From: an uncultured Clostridia bacterium
GTDB taxonomy: Bacteria; Bacillota; Clostridia; Oscillospirales; Ruminococcaceae
Assembly: GCA_947584375.1 (NCBI GenBank)
Contig: CANPWL010000001.1
Location: 1-64,000 of the forward strand
Direction of reading: 5' to 3'
Length of the DNA stretch: 64,000 nt
Shown: positions 1 to 9,303 of the stretch, piece after piece
Numbering within the stretch: the first letter of the stretch is position 1
Layout: each line of letters begins with the position of its first letter
The notes under the pieces: generated by a model
The model's database searches: none
What the model was told of the DNA's origin: nothing
Seen by the model: the letters and a program-made list of their open reading frames with translations, nothing else
Made by a program: the position numbers and the translations under genes

Positions 1-141
1 GCCCTATATTCAATATTATATTTCAAAGAATCATTTTGTGCAAAGTTAATAAAGGTTAGACTTTTAAGCCCCCCCCCATTTACATATAATGGAATTAGTA
101 ATTCTGCACACTATTGTCACATCCTTTGATATTGTATTGTT

Positions 142-170
142 ATAATAACATATTTCGACAGAGGTGTCAA
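142..170 (-). promoter_or_regulatory. Strong leftward promoter reading off the window edge
   Basis: On the minus strand TTGACA (165-170) is followed after exactly 17 bases by TATTAT (142-147). It lies just past the ysxC stop and points toward base 1, so it should drive a gene or RNA beyond the left edge. No convincing reading frame is visible in bases 1-140. That stretch holds a run of nine C (69-77; G in the transcript sense). Confidence 0.6.
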
Positions 171-223
171 GGTTTTTAAATATAAAAAAGTTTAAAAGCT
201 GCCACATTCAGAATATCAATTAT

Positions 224-808
224 CTATTCACTTATATCTTCTATTATCTCTTTGATTCTATCTATTCCCTCGCCTGTCTGTGCAGAGCATGGTATAACAT
301 TTATTTCATCAAAATAAGGTATCTCGCTCTTAAATGCCTCCATTCTTAGACTTCTGGCTGTTGGCTTCAGTTTATCAGCCTTTGTCAAAACAATAATAAA
401 TGGAAGCTCGTTTTCAACCATAAAATCTATCATCTGAAGGTCGTCCTTCGACGGCGGATGGCGCATATCAATAAGCTGAAATATTAAATCCAGTCTTCTT
501 GATTTATCATTAAGATAGCCTTCTATAAGACTTGCCCATCTTTTCTTTTCGCCCTTAGAGACCTTTGCATATCCATATCCGGGCAAATCGACAATGTATA
601 TATTCTCAAAGCTGAAAAAATTGATAGTAACTGTCTTTCCGGGCATTGAACTTACCTTTGCCAACTGTCTTCGGTTAAAAATCTTGTTTATAAGCGATGA
701 CTTACCGACATTTGAACGTCCTGAAAAGGCTATTTCTATACGTTCAGGCTTAGGGATCTGATCAAGACGTCCATATGATGTTTTAAATTCTACATTATTG
801 AAATTCAA
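224..808 (-). CDS. ysxC: Ribosome biogenesis GTP-binding protein YsxC/EngB
   Basis: This is an essential GTPase for assembly of the large ribosomal subunit in the cytoplasm. The 194-residue length is typical. The TRAFAC GTPase motifs are intact: G1 GRSNVGKS (about 30-37), G3 DLPG (about 74-77) and G4 TKAD (about 142-145). No ATG lies near the expected N-terminus, so TTG at 808 is taken as start. That choice is supported because it sits 13 bases after an AAGGAG block, the same spacing as in four other leaders in this window. It lies 88 bases downstream of lon, the common lon-ysxC order of Firmicutes, and is probably co-transcribed with it. Confidence 0.95.
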   Translation of the reverse strand: MNFNNVEFKTSYGRLDQIPKPERIEIAFSGRSNVGKSSLINKIFNRRQLAKVSSMPGKTVTINFFSFENIYIVDLPGYGYAKVSKGEKKRWASLIEGYLNDKSRRLDLIFQLIDMRHPPSKDDLQMIDFMVENELPFIIVLTKADKLKPTARSLRMEAFKSEIPYFDEINVIPCSAQTGEGIDRIKEIIEDISE

Positions 809-844
809 GTCTATATTTATGCTCCTTGCAGAGCATTCCTCCTT
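809..844 (-). promoter_or_regulatory. Double-SD hairpin leader of ysxC
   Basis: In the sense direction GGAGG (842-838), ten bases, AAGGAG (827-822), thirteen bases, then the TTG start. ATGCTC (836-831) pairs with GAGCAT (824-819) around a six-base loop. The same spacing precedes galU, the RING gene at 10432 and the GNAT gene at 62469. Confidence 0.55.
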
Positions 845-896
845 ATGTCATTTTTAAATCGGCATTAAAAATTATTGATTTATCAGACTGTTCAAA

Positions 897-3317
897 CTAA
901 ATTGCAGCAGATATTTTCTCTTTAGCCGTTTCACCTGAAATCATACCAAGCGGAATATCATTCTCATGCTCCTTAAAATCAAGTGCCGTCTCCAAAACAT
1001 CGCTTATATTCTTAGCAAGAACAATTTCAACAGAAGACTTAACATTCTCATCGATTTCCTCAATATCAGCCTTATTGTCATATGGAATTATTATTGTCTT
1101 TATTCCTGCTTTATAAGCTGCCATAGATTTTTCCTTTAAACCTCCGATAGGAAGAACCTTTCCCCGCAGGGTGATCTCACCAGTCATAGCAACAGAGCTT
1201 TTAACAGGAGTTCCCGACAGTGCTGAAATCATAGCCGTGACCATTGTAACTCCCGCCGAAGGTCCGTCCTTAGGCACTGCACCCTCAGGCGCATGAATAT
1301 GTAAGTCCTTAGTTTTATAAAACTCCTTGTCTATTTTAAATTTATCCGCCACGCTTCGGCAATAGCTTACTGCGATCTTTGCGCTTTCTTTCATTACATC
1401 TCCAAGCGATCCGGTAAGAGTTATGTCTCCTTTTCCGTCAAGCACAAGAACCTCCATAGGCATAGTAACCCCGCCTACCGACGTCCACGCAAGACCGTTT
1501 ACAAGACCGATCTCGCTGCTTTCGGCAACAAGATCAGGAAGGTATTTTTTTACTCCTAAGAACTTTTCAATATTGTTTTCCTTAAAAGTGACCTTTTTAA
1601 CGCCGTTTTCCACTATTTCCTTAGCAGCTTTCCTACACAAAGAAGCAATACATCTCTCTAGCTTTCTGACTCCTGCTTCCTTTGTATAACTGTCGGTAAT
1701 AGTGTATATACAGTCATCTGATATTTTCATCTGCGTTGCCTTCATTCCGTTAGCCTTTAACTGCTTAGGAATAAGATGACGCTTTGCTATATTAAACTTT
1801 TCCTCTCTTGTATAGCTTGAAAGCTCAATTACCTCCATTCTGTCAAGCAAAGGTGCTTGAACAGTATTCAAGTTATTTGCAGTAGTAATAAAAAGAACAT
1901 TTGACAAATCAAAAGGCATCTCAATATAATGATCCCTGAACTCCTTATTCTGCTCGCTGTCAAGAACCTCAAGCATTGCAGACGAAGGATCTCCCCTGAA
2001 ATCATTGCTCATCTTATCAATTTCATCAAGAAGCATTACAGGATTATTTGTTCCTGCCTGTTTAAGAGCAGTTATAATTCTTCCCGGCATAGCCCCGACA
2101 TATGTTTTTCTGTGACCTCTGATATCTGACTCGTCCTTAACTCCGCCTAATGATACTCTTACATACTCCCTGCCCAGAGCATGAGCAATCGATCTTCCGA
2201 TTGATGTTTTACCCACTCCCGGCGGTCCGGCAAGACATATAATTTGCCCTTTAACATCAGGGTTAAGAGCCTTTACTGACAAGATCTCCAATATTCTTTC
2301 CTTTACATTTTTCAGCCCGTAATGATCCCTGTCAAGAATCTTTCGTGCCTTTTCTATATTTGTTGTATCCTCAGTTGACTTGTTCCATGGAAGTGATAAA
2401 CATGTATCAAGATAAGTTCTGATAACAACAGCCTCCTGAGAGCCTGAAGGCATTTTCTCAAGCCTTCTGACCTCGCCCAAAATCTTATCCTGCTGTTCCT
2501 TAGGAAGATTCAGTTCAAAAATTTTATTTGTATATATTTCAATATCGTCTTCCTCTGAATCTTCTCCCAGCTCAGAGCGTATTACCTTAAGCTGTTCTCT
2601 TAAGTAGTATTCCTTTTGATTTTCCTCTATATTCTTAGAAACCTGTGACTGGATTTCCTTTTCAATTGTCAAAACTTCAAGCTCGTTTGACAAAATCCCA
2701 ATAAGATTTGTCAGCTTCTCACCAACAGTTTTATTTTCCAAAAGCATCTGCTTATATTCAGCAGAAATAGAAATATTAAATACTATGGATTCAAACAAAT
2801 CCTTAGGCGTCTGAGCAGAATATACTGACGCTAAAATTTCCTTAGGCATTCTGGGAACATTTTCAGCATACTCTCTGAAAGTACGCTTAACCTCACGCAT
2901 TATAGCTTCAAGCTCATATATATTCATTTTTTCACGTGAATATACAGGAAGTCTCTTTACCTCTGCCTCCAGATAATTTTCATCAATCAGATAAACATTT
3001 TGTGCCTTTGCTTTGTAAAGTCCCTCTACAAGAACTCTTGAATAGCCATCCGGAGCTTTTATAATTTGTTTTATCTCAGCTATTACACCGATTTTGTACA
3101 AATCTTTAAACTCCGGCTTATCTATAATCAAATCCTTTTGAGTTGTTAAAAAAACCATTCCGTCATTTTCAAGAGCTGCTTTAAGCGCCAATACAGACCT
3201 TGTTCGTGCAACATCAAAATGCATCACCATATTAGGAAACGCAACAATATCCCTCATTGCAACACAAGGCATAACCTGTATACTTTTACTGCTGGCATTT
3301 TTTATCTTATCATTCAT
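897..3317 (-). CDS. lon: ATP-dependent protease Lon
   Basis: This is the cytoplasmic AAA+ protease that degrades damaged and regulatory proteins. At 806 residues it is full length. The order is an N-terminal LON substrate domain (about 15-205), a helical region, an AAA+ module with Walker A GPPGVGKT and Walker B LLDEIDK, and a C-terminal Lon protease domain. The catalytic dyad is Ser687 in KDGPSAG and Lys730 in GGLKEK. The ATG at 3317 has GAAAGG upstream at a longish spacing. It heads the lon-ysxC pair and has its own promoter about 180 bases upstream (3500-3528), with a long leader carrying repeated ACACTAT words. Confidence 0.98.
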   Translation of the reverse strand: MNDKIKNASSKSIQVMPCVAMRDIVAFPNMVMHFDVARTRSVLALKAALENDGMVFLTTQKDLIIDKPEFKDLYKIGVIAEIKQIIKAPDGYSRVLVEGLYKAKAQNVYLIDENYLEAEVKRLPVYSREKMNIYELEAIMREVKRTFREYAENVPRMPKEILASVYSAQTPKDLFESIVFNISISAEYKQMLLENKTVGEKLTNLIGILSNELEVLTIEKEIQSQVSKNIEENQKEYYLREQLKVIRSELGEDSEEDDIEIYTNKIFELNLPKEQQDKILGEVRRLEKMPSGSQEAVVIRTYLDTCLSLPWNKSTEDTTNIEKARKILDRDHYGLKNVKERILEILSVKALNPDVKGQIICLAGPPGVGKTSIGRSIAHALGREYVRVSLGGVKDESDIRGHRKTYVGAMPGRIITALKQAGTNNPVMLLDEIDKMSNDFRGDPSSAMLEVLDSEQNKEFRDHYIEMPFDLSNVLFITTANNLNTVQAPLLDRMEVIELSSYTREEKFNIAKRHLIPKQLKANGMKATQMKISDDCIYTITDSYTKEAGVRKLERCIASLCRKAAKEIVENGVKKVTFKENNIEKFLGVKKYLPDLVAESSEIGLVNGLAWTSVGGVTMPMEVLVLDGKGDITLTGSLGDVMKESAKIAVSYCRSVADKFKIDKEFYKTKDLHIHAPEGAVPKDGPSAGVTMVTAMISALSGTPVKSSVAMTGEITLRGKVLPIGGLKEKSMAAYKAGIKTIIIPYDNKADIEEIDENVKSSVEIVLAKNISDVLETALDFKEHENDIPLGMISGETAKEKISAAI

Positions 3318-3388
3318 ATATATGTATTTTCCTTTCTTTTAAATTTTAACTTGTTATAAAGAATTTATCCGACATCCAAACAACGGCA

Positions 3389-3528
3389 ACACTATGTTAT
3401 TTATCGGCAAGCTTCTTTATAAATTTGTTCTGACACTATTGTTTGCTTACACATAGTTGTTGAAACCTGACAGTGTATTAACACTATTCGATTAAAGTTA
3501 TTATAACAGCATTCACAAATTTTTGCAA
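3389..3528 (-). promoter_or_regulatory. lon promoter and long repeat-bearing leader
   Basis: Minus-strand TTGCAA (3523-3528), 17 bases, TATAAT (3500-3505). Just downstream of the -10 lies the inverted repeat AGTGT-4-ACACT (3472-3485). The word ACACTAT (plus strand) occurs at 3481-3487, 3433-3439 and 3389-3395, spaced 48 and 44 bases. No CIRCE or CtsR box was recognised. This, with the lysR promoter, is what the 356-base gap 3318-3673 holds. Confidence 0.55.
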
Positions 3529-3614
3529 CAGGAATTATATTCATTATAATATGCCAGTTAAAAAATCATAATCAAAAGTCAAGTTTAATCTTATCATACA
3601 CAAAGACTAATCTG

Positions 3615-3655
3615 TTGACAAGCTGACAAAATAAAGTATAATATTATCTATACTT
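3615..3655 (+). promoter_or_regulatory. lysR promoter with overlapping palindromic operator
   Basis: TTGACA (3615-3620), 16 bases, TATAAT (3637-3642). A perfect inverted repeat AAGTATA-N8-TATACTT (3634-3655) covers the -10 and the likely start point. That position is typical for negative autoregulation by a LysR protein. Confidence 0.65.
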
Positions 3656-3673
3656 GTTTATTGAGGGATTTGT

Positions 3674-4597
3674 ATGACTTTACAACAACTAAAATATATA
3701 ATAACTATTGTTAAGTGCGGTTCAATAACCGAAGCAGCTAGACGTCTTTTTATTTCACAACCCAGCCTGTCAAACTCTGTGAAAGATCTGGAAGCCGAGC
3801 TTGGAATTGAAATATTTAATCGTACATCAAAAGGCATTTCGCTTTCTGCTGACGGCGAAGAGTTTCTCGCCTATGCAGGACAGGTTGTTGAGCAAACTGA
3901 ATTGCTTGAAGAAAGATACAAAAACAAAAAGCCGTCTAAGCAGCTTTGTTCGGTTTCAACTCAGCATTATGCATTCGCAGTAAACGCTTTTTCTAATTTG
4001 ATAAGCAGGCTTGACTCCGATGAGTATGAGTTTACCCTGAGAGAAACACGCACATTTGAAATTATTGACGACGTTCACAATTTTCGAAGCGAAATAGGTA
4101 TTTTATATATTAACGCCTTTAACCAAAAGGTTATGCGTAAAATATTTTCTGAAAACAGGCTGGAATTTCATCCGCTTTTCACAGCCAATCCGCATGTTTT
4201 TATAAGCTCTGAACATCCGCTGACAAATCTAAAATCAGTCACTACGGAAGATTTGAAAGATTATCCGTTTCTTTCATTTGAACAGGGCACTAATAATTCT
4301 TTTTACTATTCAGAAGAAATTCTAAGCACTGTTCCCAGAAAAAAGATAATCCACGTAAGCGACCGTGCAACACTATTTAATCTGCTTATAGGTCTTAACG
4401 GTTATACAATATGCTCAGGAATTCTTAACAGTGATTTAAACGGAGATAATATTGTTTCTGTTCCTCTCATAACTGATGAAAATATGACTATCGGATACGT
4501 AATAAATACAAAGATGAAGCTTAGCCGTTTTGCAAAAGACTATATATCAGAGCTGAAGAAACTTATCTCGAACTGCGGATATGAAATAATAGAATAA
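3674..4597 (+). CDS. LysR-family regulator, MetR/MtaR-like
   Basis: This is a 307-residue DNA-binding regulator. An N-terminal winged helix-turn-helix (about 1-60; MTLQQLKYI, SITEAARRLFISQPSLS) is followed by a LysR substrate-binding domain. From memory, the effector domain resembles the streptococcal methionine regulators MtaR/MetR: STQHYAF, EIGILYIN, FYYSEE and VSDRATL lie where that family has equivalents. It is convergent with metE, and a MET-box-like site sits at the metE promoter, so control of methionine synthesis is the best inference. Its own promoter carries a palindrome suggesting autoregulation. The family is certain, the methionine role likely but untested. Confidence 0.9.
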   Translation: MTLQQLKYIITIVKCGSITEAARRLFISQPSLSNSVKDLEAELGIEIFNRTSKGISLSADGEEFLAYAGQVVEQTELLEERYKNKKPSKQLCSVSTQHYAFAVNAFSNLISRLDSDEYEFTLRETRTFEIIDDVHNFRSEIGILYINAFNQKVMRKIFSENRLEFHPLFTANPHVFISSEHPLTNLKSVTTEDLKDYPFLSFEQGTNNSFYYSEEILSTVPRKKIIHVSDRATLFNLLIGLNGYTICSGILNSDLNGDNIVSVPLITDENMTIGYVINTKMKLSRFAKDYISELKKLISNCGYEIIE

Positions 4598-4607
4598 AAT
4601 ATGATAA

Positions 4608-4650
4608 AATAACTGCTGTACATTTCATTTTTAAGCGTACAGCAGTTATT
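4608..4650. terminator. Bidirectional terminator between lysR and metE
   Basis: A stem of about 14 base pairs, AATAACTGCTGTAC pairing with GTACAGCAGTTATT, around a 15-base loop. A/T-rich flanks lie on both sides, so it can end both convergent transcripts. Confidence 0.8.
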
Positions 4651-4757
4651 ATTAAATATATTAGTCTTACTTTTAAATTTCCAATCTGTCAGACCCGCGT
4701 TAATCAATTTATCATTTTAAACAAACTTATCAAAAAACGACAGAGAACACAACGCCA

Positions 4758-7016
4758 TCATTGTCTCATTATATTAGCAGCCTTTACCAAGTTTTCAAGG
4801 CTCGGAACTGTTTCCTCATTACCTCTTGTTTTTAGTCCGCAGTCCGGATTGATCCAAAGCTTTTCCTTTGGTATCTTTTTAAGCATCTTTTTAACCGCAG
4901 TAACAATTTCTTCAACTGACGGAATCCTCGGTGAGTGAATATCATAAACTCCGGGACCTACCTGTGTTCTGAAGTTATTTTCCTTAAGCGAATCAAGAAT
5001 TGTCAAATCTGAACGTGAAGCCTCGAAGGTAATAACATCAGCGTCCATATTGTCAATATCCTTGATAATGTCTGTGAATTCACTGTAACACATATGGGTG
5101 TGAATTTGAGTTTCTGCCTTAACGCCGCTGTGAACAAGTCTGAATGCAGGAATTGCCCAGTCAAGATAATCAGATTTCCAATCAGATTTTCTAAGAGGAA
5201 GCTTTTCTCTGAGAGCCGCTTCGTCAACCTGAATAATTCTGATTCCATTAGCCTCAAGATCAAGAACCTCTTCACGAATAGCAAGTGCAATCTGATAAGC
5301 GCACTCCTTAAGAGAAATATCCTCTCTCGGAAACGACCAGTTGAGAATGGTAACAGGTCCGGTAAGCATTCCCTTTATAGTCTTTTCTGTCAGACTTTGG
5401 GCAAAAACCGACCACTTTACAGTCATAGGCTTTGCTCTTGAAACGTCTCCCCATACAATAGGAGGCTTAACACAACGTGTTCCGTAAGACTGCACCCATG
5501 CCTTTGAGGTGAATATAAATCCATCCAAACACTCTCCAAAATACTCTACCATATCATTACGTTCAAACTCTCCGTGAACGAGAACGTCCAGTCCTATTTT
5601 CTCCTGTAATTCAATACATTCTTTAATTTTTTGTTTGTTGAATGTTTCATATTCCTCTTCTGAAATTTCTCCTCTGCGGAACTTTGCCCGGTTTTGTCTG
5701 ACATCTGTTGTCTGAGGGAAAGATCCTATTGTAGTCGTAGGGAAAACCGGCAAATTAAATTTCGACTTCTGAATCTTCTCACGCTCTGCAAATTCAGGAA
5801 GCCTTACAAAATCCTTTTCGTTTAATGCTGCGGTCTTTGCCTGAACTTCTTTATTATCACAATCCCTATCCTCACAAAACAGCGTAACATTTGCTTTATA
5901 TTCTTCAGTTTGAGACGGATTCTCACTGCTCAGAATCTTTTTAAGCTCACTCAACTCACCCAGCTTTTCCTCAGCAAAAGCAAGGTGCTTTGTATAAGAT
6001 TCATTGAGTTTTGTTTCGCTTTTTAAAGTATACGGACTGTGCAAAAGTGAGCAGGATGTATTAAGAACTATTTCTCCAAAATGACTTTTCAGCTTATTGA
6101 TAATGCCAATTGTCTTTTCATAGTTGTTTTTCCAGATGTTCTTTCCATTTACAACTCCCGCAAACAGAACCTTATTGCTGTCAATCTTACCCGAAATTTC
6201 AAGCGACATCTTTCCCTCAACAAAGTCAATGCCGACTCCGTCAAAGTCGAGAGAACTGATTTCACCACAGCAGTCACGAACGTCGCCGAAATATGTTTGA
6301 AGAAGAACCTTAACGCTTCCCTTATGTGACAGTATTTTCTTATAAAGTGAAACAAAAAGTGTTTTATCTGAATCGCTTAAATCTCTTACCAGATAAGGCT
6401 CGTCAAACTGAACCCACTCTGCACCTAATGTGTTAAACTTTTCTAGAATTTCACAATAAGCCTGAGCAACACTGTCTGCAATATCATCTGCTGTTTTGCT
6501 TCCGGTAAAACGAACTAGCTTTAAAAATGTAAATGCTCCTATTATATCAGGTTTTGTTTTTATTCCGTTTTTATCTGCCTCTAAAAACTCATCGAACGGC
6601 TTTGTTCCATTTAAAACGATGTTTGTATCGTCTTCAAACTCAGGGACCATATAATGATAATTTGTGTTAAACCACTTTTTCATTGCAAGTGCTTTAACGT
6701 CTCCGTTCTCGCCCTGATAGCCCTTTGCCATTGCAAAATATGTATCAAGCTCTGACAAGTTAAGCTCTTTATAACGCTTTGGAATCACATTTAAAAGAAC
6801 CGCTGTATCTAGCACATTATCATAGAATGAGAAATCATTTGATGAAATATAATCTATTCCATTTGACTTCTGTATTTCCCAATGGGATAATCTCAAAGCC
6901 TTTGCGGTTTCTAAAAGCTCATTTTCTGTGATTTCATTTCTGAAATATTTCTCTAAAGCAAATTTCAGTTCTCTTTCCTTGCCTATTCTGGGATATCCGA
7001 TAACTGATGTTTTCAT
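4758..7016 (-). CDS. metE: Cobalamin-independent methionine synthase MetE
   Basis: This enzyme transfers the methyl group of 5-methyltetrahydropteroyltri-glutamate to homocysteine, the last step of methionine synthesis, without B12. At 752 residues both halves of the duplicated barrel are present. It opens with MKTSVIGYPRIGKERELK. The catalytic C-terminal barrel has zinc ligands in HTHMCYSEF and in NPDCGLKTRG. It is a single-gene transcript ending in a bidirectional terminator shared with the MetR-like gene. The upstream region has a good -10 but no -35, consistent with an activator. No S-box or T-box structure is visible. Confidence 0.97.
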   Translation of the reverse strand: MKTSVIGYPRIGKERELKFALEKYFRNEITENELLETAKALRLSHWEIQKSNGIDYISSNDFSFYDNVLDTAVLLNVIPKRYKELNLSELDTYFAMAKGYQGENGDVKALAMKKWFNTNYHYMVPEFEDDTNIVLNGTKPFDEFLEADKNGIKTKPDIIGAFTFLKLVRFTGSKTADDIADSVAQAYCEILEKFNTLGAEWVQFDEPYLVRDLSDSDKTLFVSLYKKILSHKGSVKVLLQTYFGDVRDCCGEISSLDFDGVGIDFVEGKMSLEISGKIDSNKVLFAGVVNGKNIWKNNYEKTIGIINKLKSHFGEIVLNTSCSLLHSPYTLKSETKLNESYTKHLAFAEEKLGELSELKKILSSENPSQTEEYKANVTLFCEDRDCDNKEVQAKTAALNEKDFVRLPEFAEREKIQKSKFNLPVFPTTTIGSFPQTTDVRQNRAKFRRGEISEEEYETFNKQKIKECIELQEKIGLDVLVHGEFERNDMVEYFGECLDGFIFTSKAWVQSYGTRCVKPPIVWGDVSRAKPMTVKWSVFAQSLTEKTIKGMLTGPVTILNWSFPREDISLKECAYQIALAIREEVLDLEANGIRIIQVDEAALREKLPLRKSDWKSDYLDWAIPAFRLVHSGVKAETQIHTHMCYSEFTDIIKDIDNMDADVITFEASRSDLTILDSLKENNFRTQVGPGVYDIHSPRIPSVEEIVTAVKKMLKKIPKEKLWINPDCGLKTRGNEETVPSLENLVKAANIMRQ

Positions 7017-7048
7017 TTAATTACACCTTTCTTATTTTACTTTTTAAT

Positions 7049-7117
7049 ATTATAACATTACTTTCCTGCCATAGGGTAACACTTATTTTTTATGACTATG
7101 TATAGTTTTAAGATATG
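7049..7117 (-). promoter_or_regulatory. metE promoter with MET-box-like site
   Basis: TATAAT (7049-7054, minus strand) gives a start point near 7042, but nothing like TTGACA lies 16-18 bases upstream. At 7101-7117 (centred near -67) the plus strand reads TATAGTTTTAAGATATG. It matches 13 of 17 positions of the streptococcal MtaR/MetR box as I remember it (TATAGTTTSAAACTATA). CATAG (7070-7074) and CTATG (7096-7100) form an additional interrupted repeat. Confidence 0.55.
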
Positions 7118-7209
7118 TCAACAATGATATCAAATCTGTATTTAAAGCTCTGAAATGTAAAATATATTAACATTTTTCAATTAAATAATAAAATTATTAT
7201 TTTACCCCA

Positions 7210-7244
7210 ATTAAAGTAAAGCCCGGAGCATTGCCCCGAGCTTT
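7210..7244 (-). terminator. Terminator of rpsF-ssb-rpsR
   Basis: In the sense direction AAAGCTCGGGGCA pairs with TGCTCCGGGCTTT (two G-U pairs) at 7243-7218, followed by a T-rich tail. Confidence 0.75.
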
Positions 7245-7263
7245 AGGTCGACGATATAATTAC

Positions 7264-7500
7264 TTATTCAGCTGTATAAGGCAACAACGCAACGTGACGT
7301 GCTCTCTTAATGGCAGAAGTAAGTTCTCTTTGATGGTATGCACAGGTTCCGGTAACACGGCGAGGAAGAATCTTTGCTCTCTCGGTCATGCACTTTCTTA
7401 ACTTAGCAACATCTTTATAATCGATTTTCTCTGCTCTGTCAACACAGAACATACAAACCTTTTTACGGCTTCTCTTGTTTGGTCTGCCGGCTTTTTCCAT
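7264..7500 (-). CDS. rpsR: 30S ribosomal protein bS18
   Basis: This 78-residue small-subunit protein binds bS6 on the platform of the 30S subunit. The core motif is visible: [25 protein letters not shown] and [16 protein letters not shown]. The reading frame could extend to 7536, but the ATG at 7500 has a strong GGAGG eight bases upstream and gives the normal N-terminus MEKAGRP. The two cysteines in CMFC may form a zinc-binding N-terminus. It is third in rpsF-ssb-rpsR and is followed by a terminator. Confidence 0.97.
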   Translation of the reverse strand: MEKAGRPNKRSRKKVCMFCVDRAEKIDYKDVAKLRKCMTERAKILPRRVTGTCAYHQRELTSAIKRARHVALLPYTAE

Positions 7501-7556
7501 GATATTTTCCTCCTTAACATGATTTAATTCTAACATTACCTAAAATCTGATTTGAA

Positions 7557-8018
7557 TTAAAACGGAACTCCGTCATCTGAAATAACAACTTCAAAATCAT
7601 CGATATCTCCAATAGCAATCGACTCATTTGCAGTTTCGTTATTAGCAGTATTCTGAGCAGGTGTGCGGAACGTAGAGCTTGTAGTACTGCTCTGTTGTTT
7701 AGATTCACCTGTAAATGATACGTTATCAACAATTACCTCAGTAACATAATGCTTAACGCCGTTTTTGTCGTCATAGGTTCTTGTCTGCAGATTTCCCTCA
7801 ATGGCAATCATTCTGCCTTTACCAAAATAATTATTAATAAACTCGGCTCTTTGACGCCATGCAACGCAGTTTATAAAATCAGTCTGTTTATCTTCACCTT
7901 GTTTTGCATAACCTCTGTCAACAGCAATAGTAAATGATAAAACACTTATACCGCTTTGCGTCTGTTTAAGCTCCAAATCCTGTGTGATTCTGCCCATTAA
8001 TATTACTCTGTTCAACAT
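7557..8018 (-). CDS. ssb: Single-stranded DNA-binding protein
   Basis: This 153-residue protein protects single-stranded DNA and recruits repair and replication partners. An OB-fold (about 1-105; MLNRVILMGRIT, FINCVAWR, VEG-like IAIEGNLQTRTY) is followed by a Ser/Thr/Asn-rich linker. It ends in the acidic tip DDGVPF, the form of the DDDIPF partner-docking tail seen in many Firmicutes. It lies between rpsF and rpsR, the universal Firmicutes arrangement that couples SSB supply to ribosome synthesis. The ATG start has AGAAAGGAAG upstream. Confidence 0.97.
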   Translation of the reverse strand: MLNRVILMGRITQDLELKQTQSGISVLSFTIAVDRGYAKQGEDKQTDFINCVAWRQRAEFINNYFGKGRMIAIEGNLQTRTYDDKNGVKHYVTEVIVDNVSFTGESKQQSSTTSSTFRTPAQNTANNETANESIAIGDIDDFEVVISDDGVPF

Positions 8019-8042
8019 AACGCATCTTCCTTTCTGTTAATA

Positions 8043-8333
8043 TTAGCTAACTGTAACTAAAAATCTCAGAACACCGTCAGTAATCTTAAGTACACGCTCT
8101 AACTCTGCCGGAAAGCTTGGCTTTGAAACAAAGTTCCAAAGAATGTAGTAGCCTTCATTTTCAAAATTGATAGGATAAGCAAGCTTTCTCTTGCCCCACT
8201 CATCAATTGTAACCTCCTCGGCATTTGCTGAAATCATGTCGCCGAACTTAAGTGTAAGAGCATTAATTTCCTCTTCACTAAGCTTGGTACTGAGTACTAC
8301 CATAGCCTCATACTTTTCTGTAACCTTAGCCAT
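8043..8333 (-). CDS. rpsF: 30S ribosomal protein bS6
   Basis: This 96-residue small-subunit protein partners with bS18. It begins MAKVTEKYEAMVVLS and contains WGKRKLAYPI and the YYILWNF strand typical of S6. The ATG has a strong AAAGGAGGTG site. It is first in the rpsF-ssb-rpsR operon, with a near-consensus promoter and a short leader hairpin that is a candidate S6:S18 autoregulatory site. Confidence 0.97.
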   Translation of the reverse strand: MAKVTEKYEAMVVLSTKLSEEEINALTLKFGDMISANAEEVTIDEWGKRKLAYPINFENEGYYILWNFVSKPSFPAELERVLKITDGVLRFLVTVS

Positions 8334-8359
8334 TACAACTACACCTCCTTTTAGATTTC

Positions 8360-8425
8360 GCCTGTACTTTCAAGTACAAGCAAGGATAACTAGTGAATTA
8401 TAACACAAAAACTAAACATTGTCAA
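8360..8425 (-). promoter_or_regulatory. rpsF promoter and leader hairpin
   Basis: Consensus TTGACA (8420-8425), 17 bases, TATAAT (8397-8402). The -35 overlaps the galU stop codon. The leader then forms a ten-pair hairpin, GCTTGTACTT against AAGTACAGGC (8381-8360), just before the ribosome-binding site. Its place matches the S6:S18 leader known from other bacteria. I could not see that motif's conserved bulge, so the identification is tentative. Confidence 0.7.
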
Positions 8426-9303
8426 CTATTGATTTTCTGTGCTAATTTTTTTATCAATTTTGCCAAATCATTTTTCACTTCCGGGTGTTTAAGACCTATC
8501 TCTATTGCAGCCTCTAACATTCCATACTTGCTTCCGACATCATATCTGCTTCCTAAAAAATCAATACCTATCATTCCCTTATTGCGGGCAATAACAGCCA
8601 TAGCGTCAGTAAGCTGATATTCTCCTCCGCTGCCTTTGGGGATAGTTTCAAGTATATCAAATATTTCAAACGGAAGAACACATCTTCCCAAAATAGAGAA
8701 ATTAGAAAACTTGTTCTCAAGACTTGGCTTTTCTATCATATCTGATATATTGTATACATTGTCTTCTATCTTTTTACACTTCATTGAGGAATACTTTACT
8801 ATAAATTCATTTGATACCTCTTTTATTGCAACAGTACCCAAACCATACTGTTCATATGCATCGCATATCTGCTTACAGCATGGAATTTCCCCGACTATTA
8901 TATCGTCGCCATATAAAACGGCAAACGGTTCGCCGTTCACAAAATCCTTTGCGAGTAAAACAGCATGACCAAGTCCCATTGCCTTTTCCTGTATAACATA
9001 TGTGATATTTGCCATGCGGGAAATTTTTTGTACTTCTTTTAATTTATATTCATATTTTTCCCCGCCGTTTTTAAGATGCTGTTCTAATCTCTCATTTGTT
9101 GCAAAATGCTTTTTTACTATATCCTTGTCCGGACTCAGTATAATGCATATATCCGTTATACCGCTTTTTACAGCCTCCTCAACATTATACTGAATAGCAG
9201 GTTTATCAACAATGGGCAAAAGCTCTTTTGGCATCGCCTTTGTTGCAGGCAAATCACGGGTTCCCCATCCACCGGCAGGAATTACAGCCTTTTTTATCTT
9301 CAT
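8422..9303 (-). CDS. galU: UTP-glucose-1-phosphate uridylyltransferase GalU
   Basis: This enzyme makes UDP-glucose from UTP and glucose 1-phosphate for glycolipid, exopolysaccharide and galactose metabolism. At 293 residues it is full length. It has the nucleotidyltransferase signature (IKKAVIPAGGWGTR; Lys in ATKAMPKELLPIVDKP), PFAVLYGDD for metal binding, and the GSRYDVGSKYGML loop. The ATG at 9303 lies 13 bases after AAGGAG in the double-SD hairpin leader. The stop codon lies inside the -35 of the rpsF promoter. It is probably transcribed alone or after the RING gene upstream. Confidence 0.97.
   Translation of the reverse strand: MKIKKAVIPAGGWGTRDLPATKAMPKELLPIVDKPAIQYNVEEAVKSGITDICIILSPDKDIVKKHFATNERLEQHLKNGGEKYEYKLKEVQKISRMANITYVIQEKAMGLGHAVLLAKDFVNGEPFAVLYGDDIIVGEIPCCKQICDAYEQYGLGTVAIKEVSNEFIVKYSSMKCKKIEDNVYNISDMIEKPSLENKFSNFSILGRCVLPFEIFDILETIPKGSGGEYQLTDAMAVIARNKGMIGIDFLGSRYDVGSKYGMLEAAIEIGLKHPEVKNDLAKLIKKLAQKINS

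Noticed and set aside
5094-5441. Plus-strand frame of 115 residues inside metE
   Set aside because: Antisense shadow with no SD and no family features.
7017-7200. S-box, T-box or cobalamin riboswitch before metE
   Set aside because: The leader is only about 26 bases from the likely start point, and the upstream region is A/T-rich without the conserved cores.
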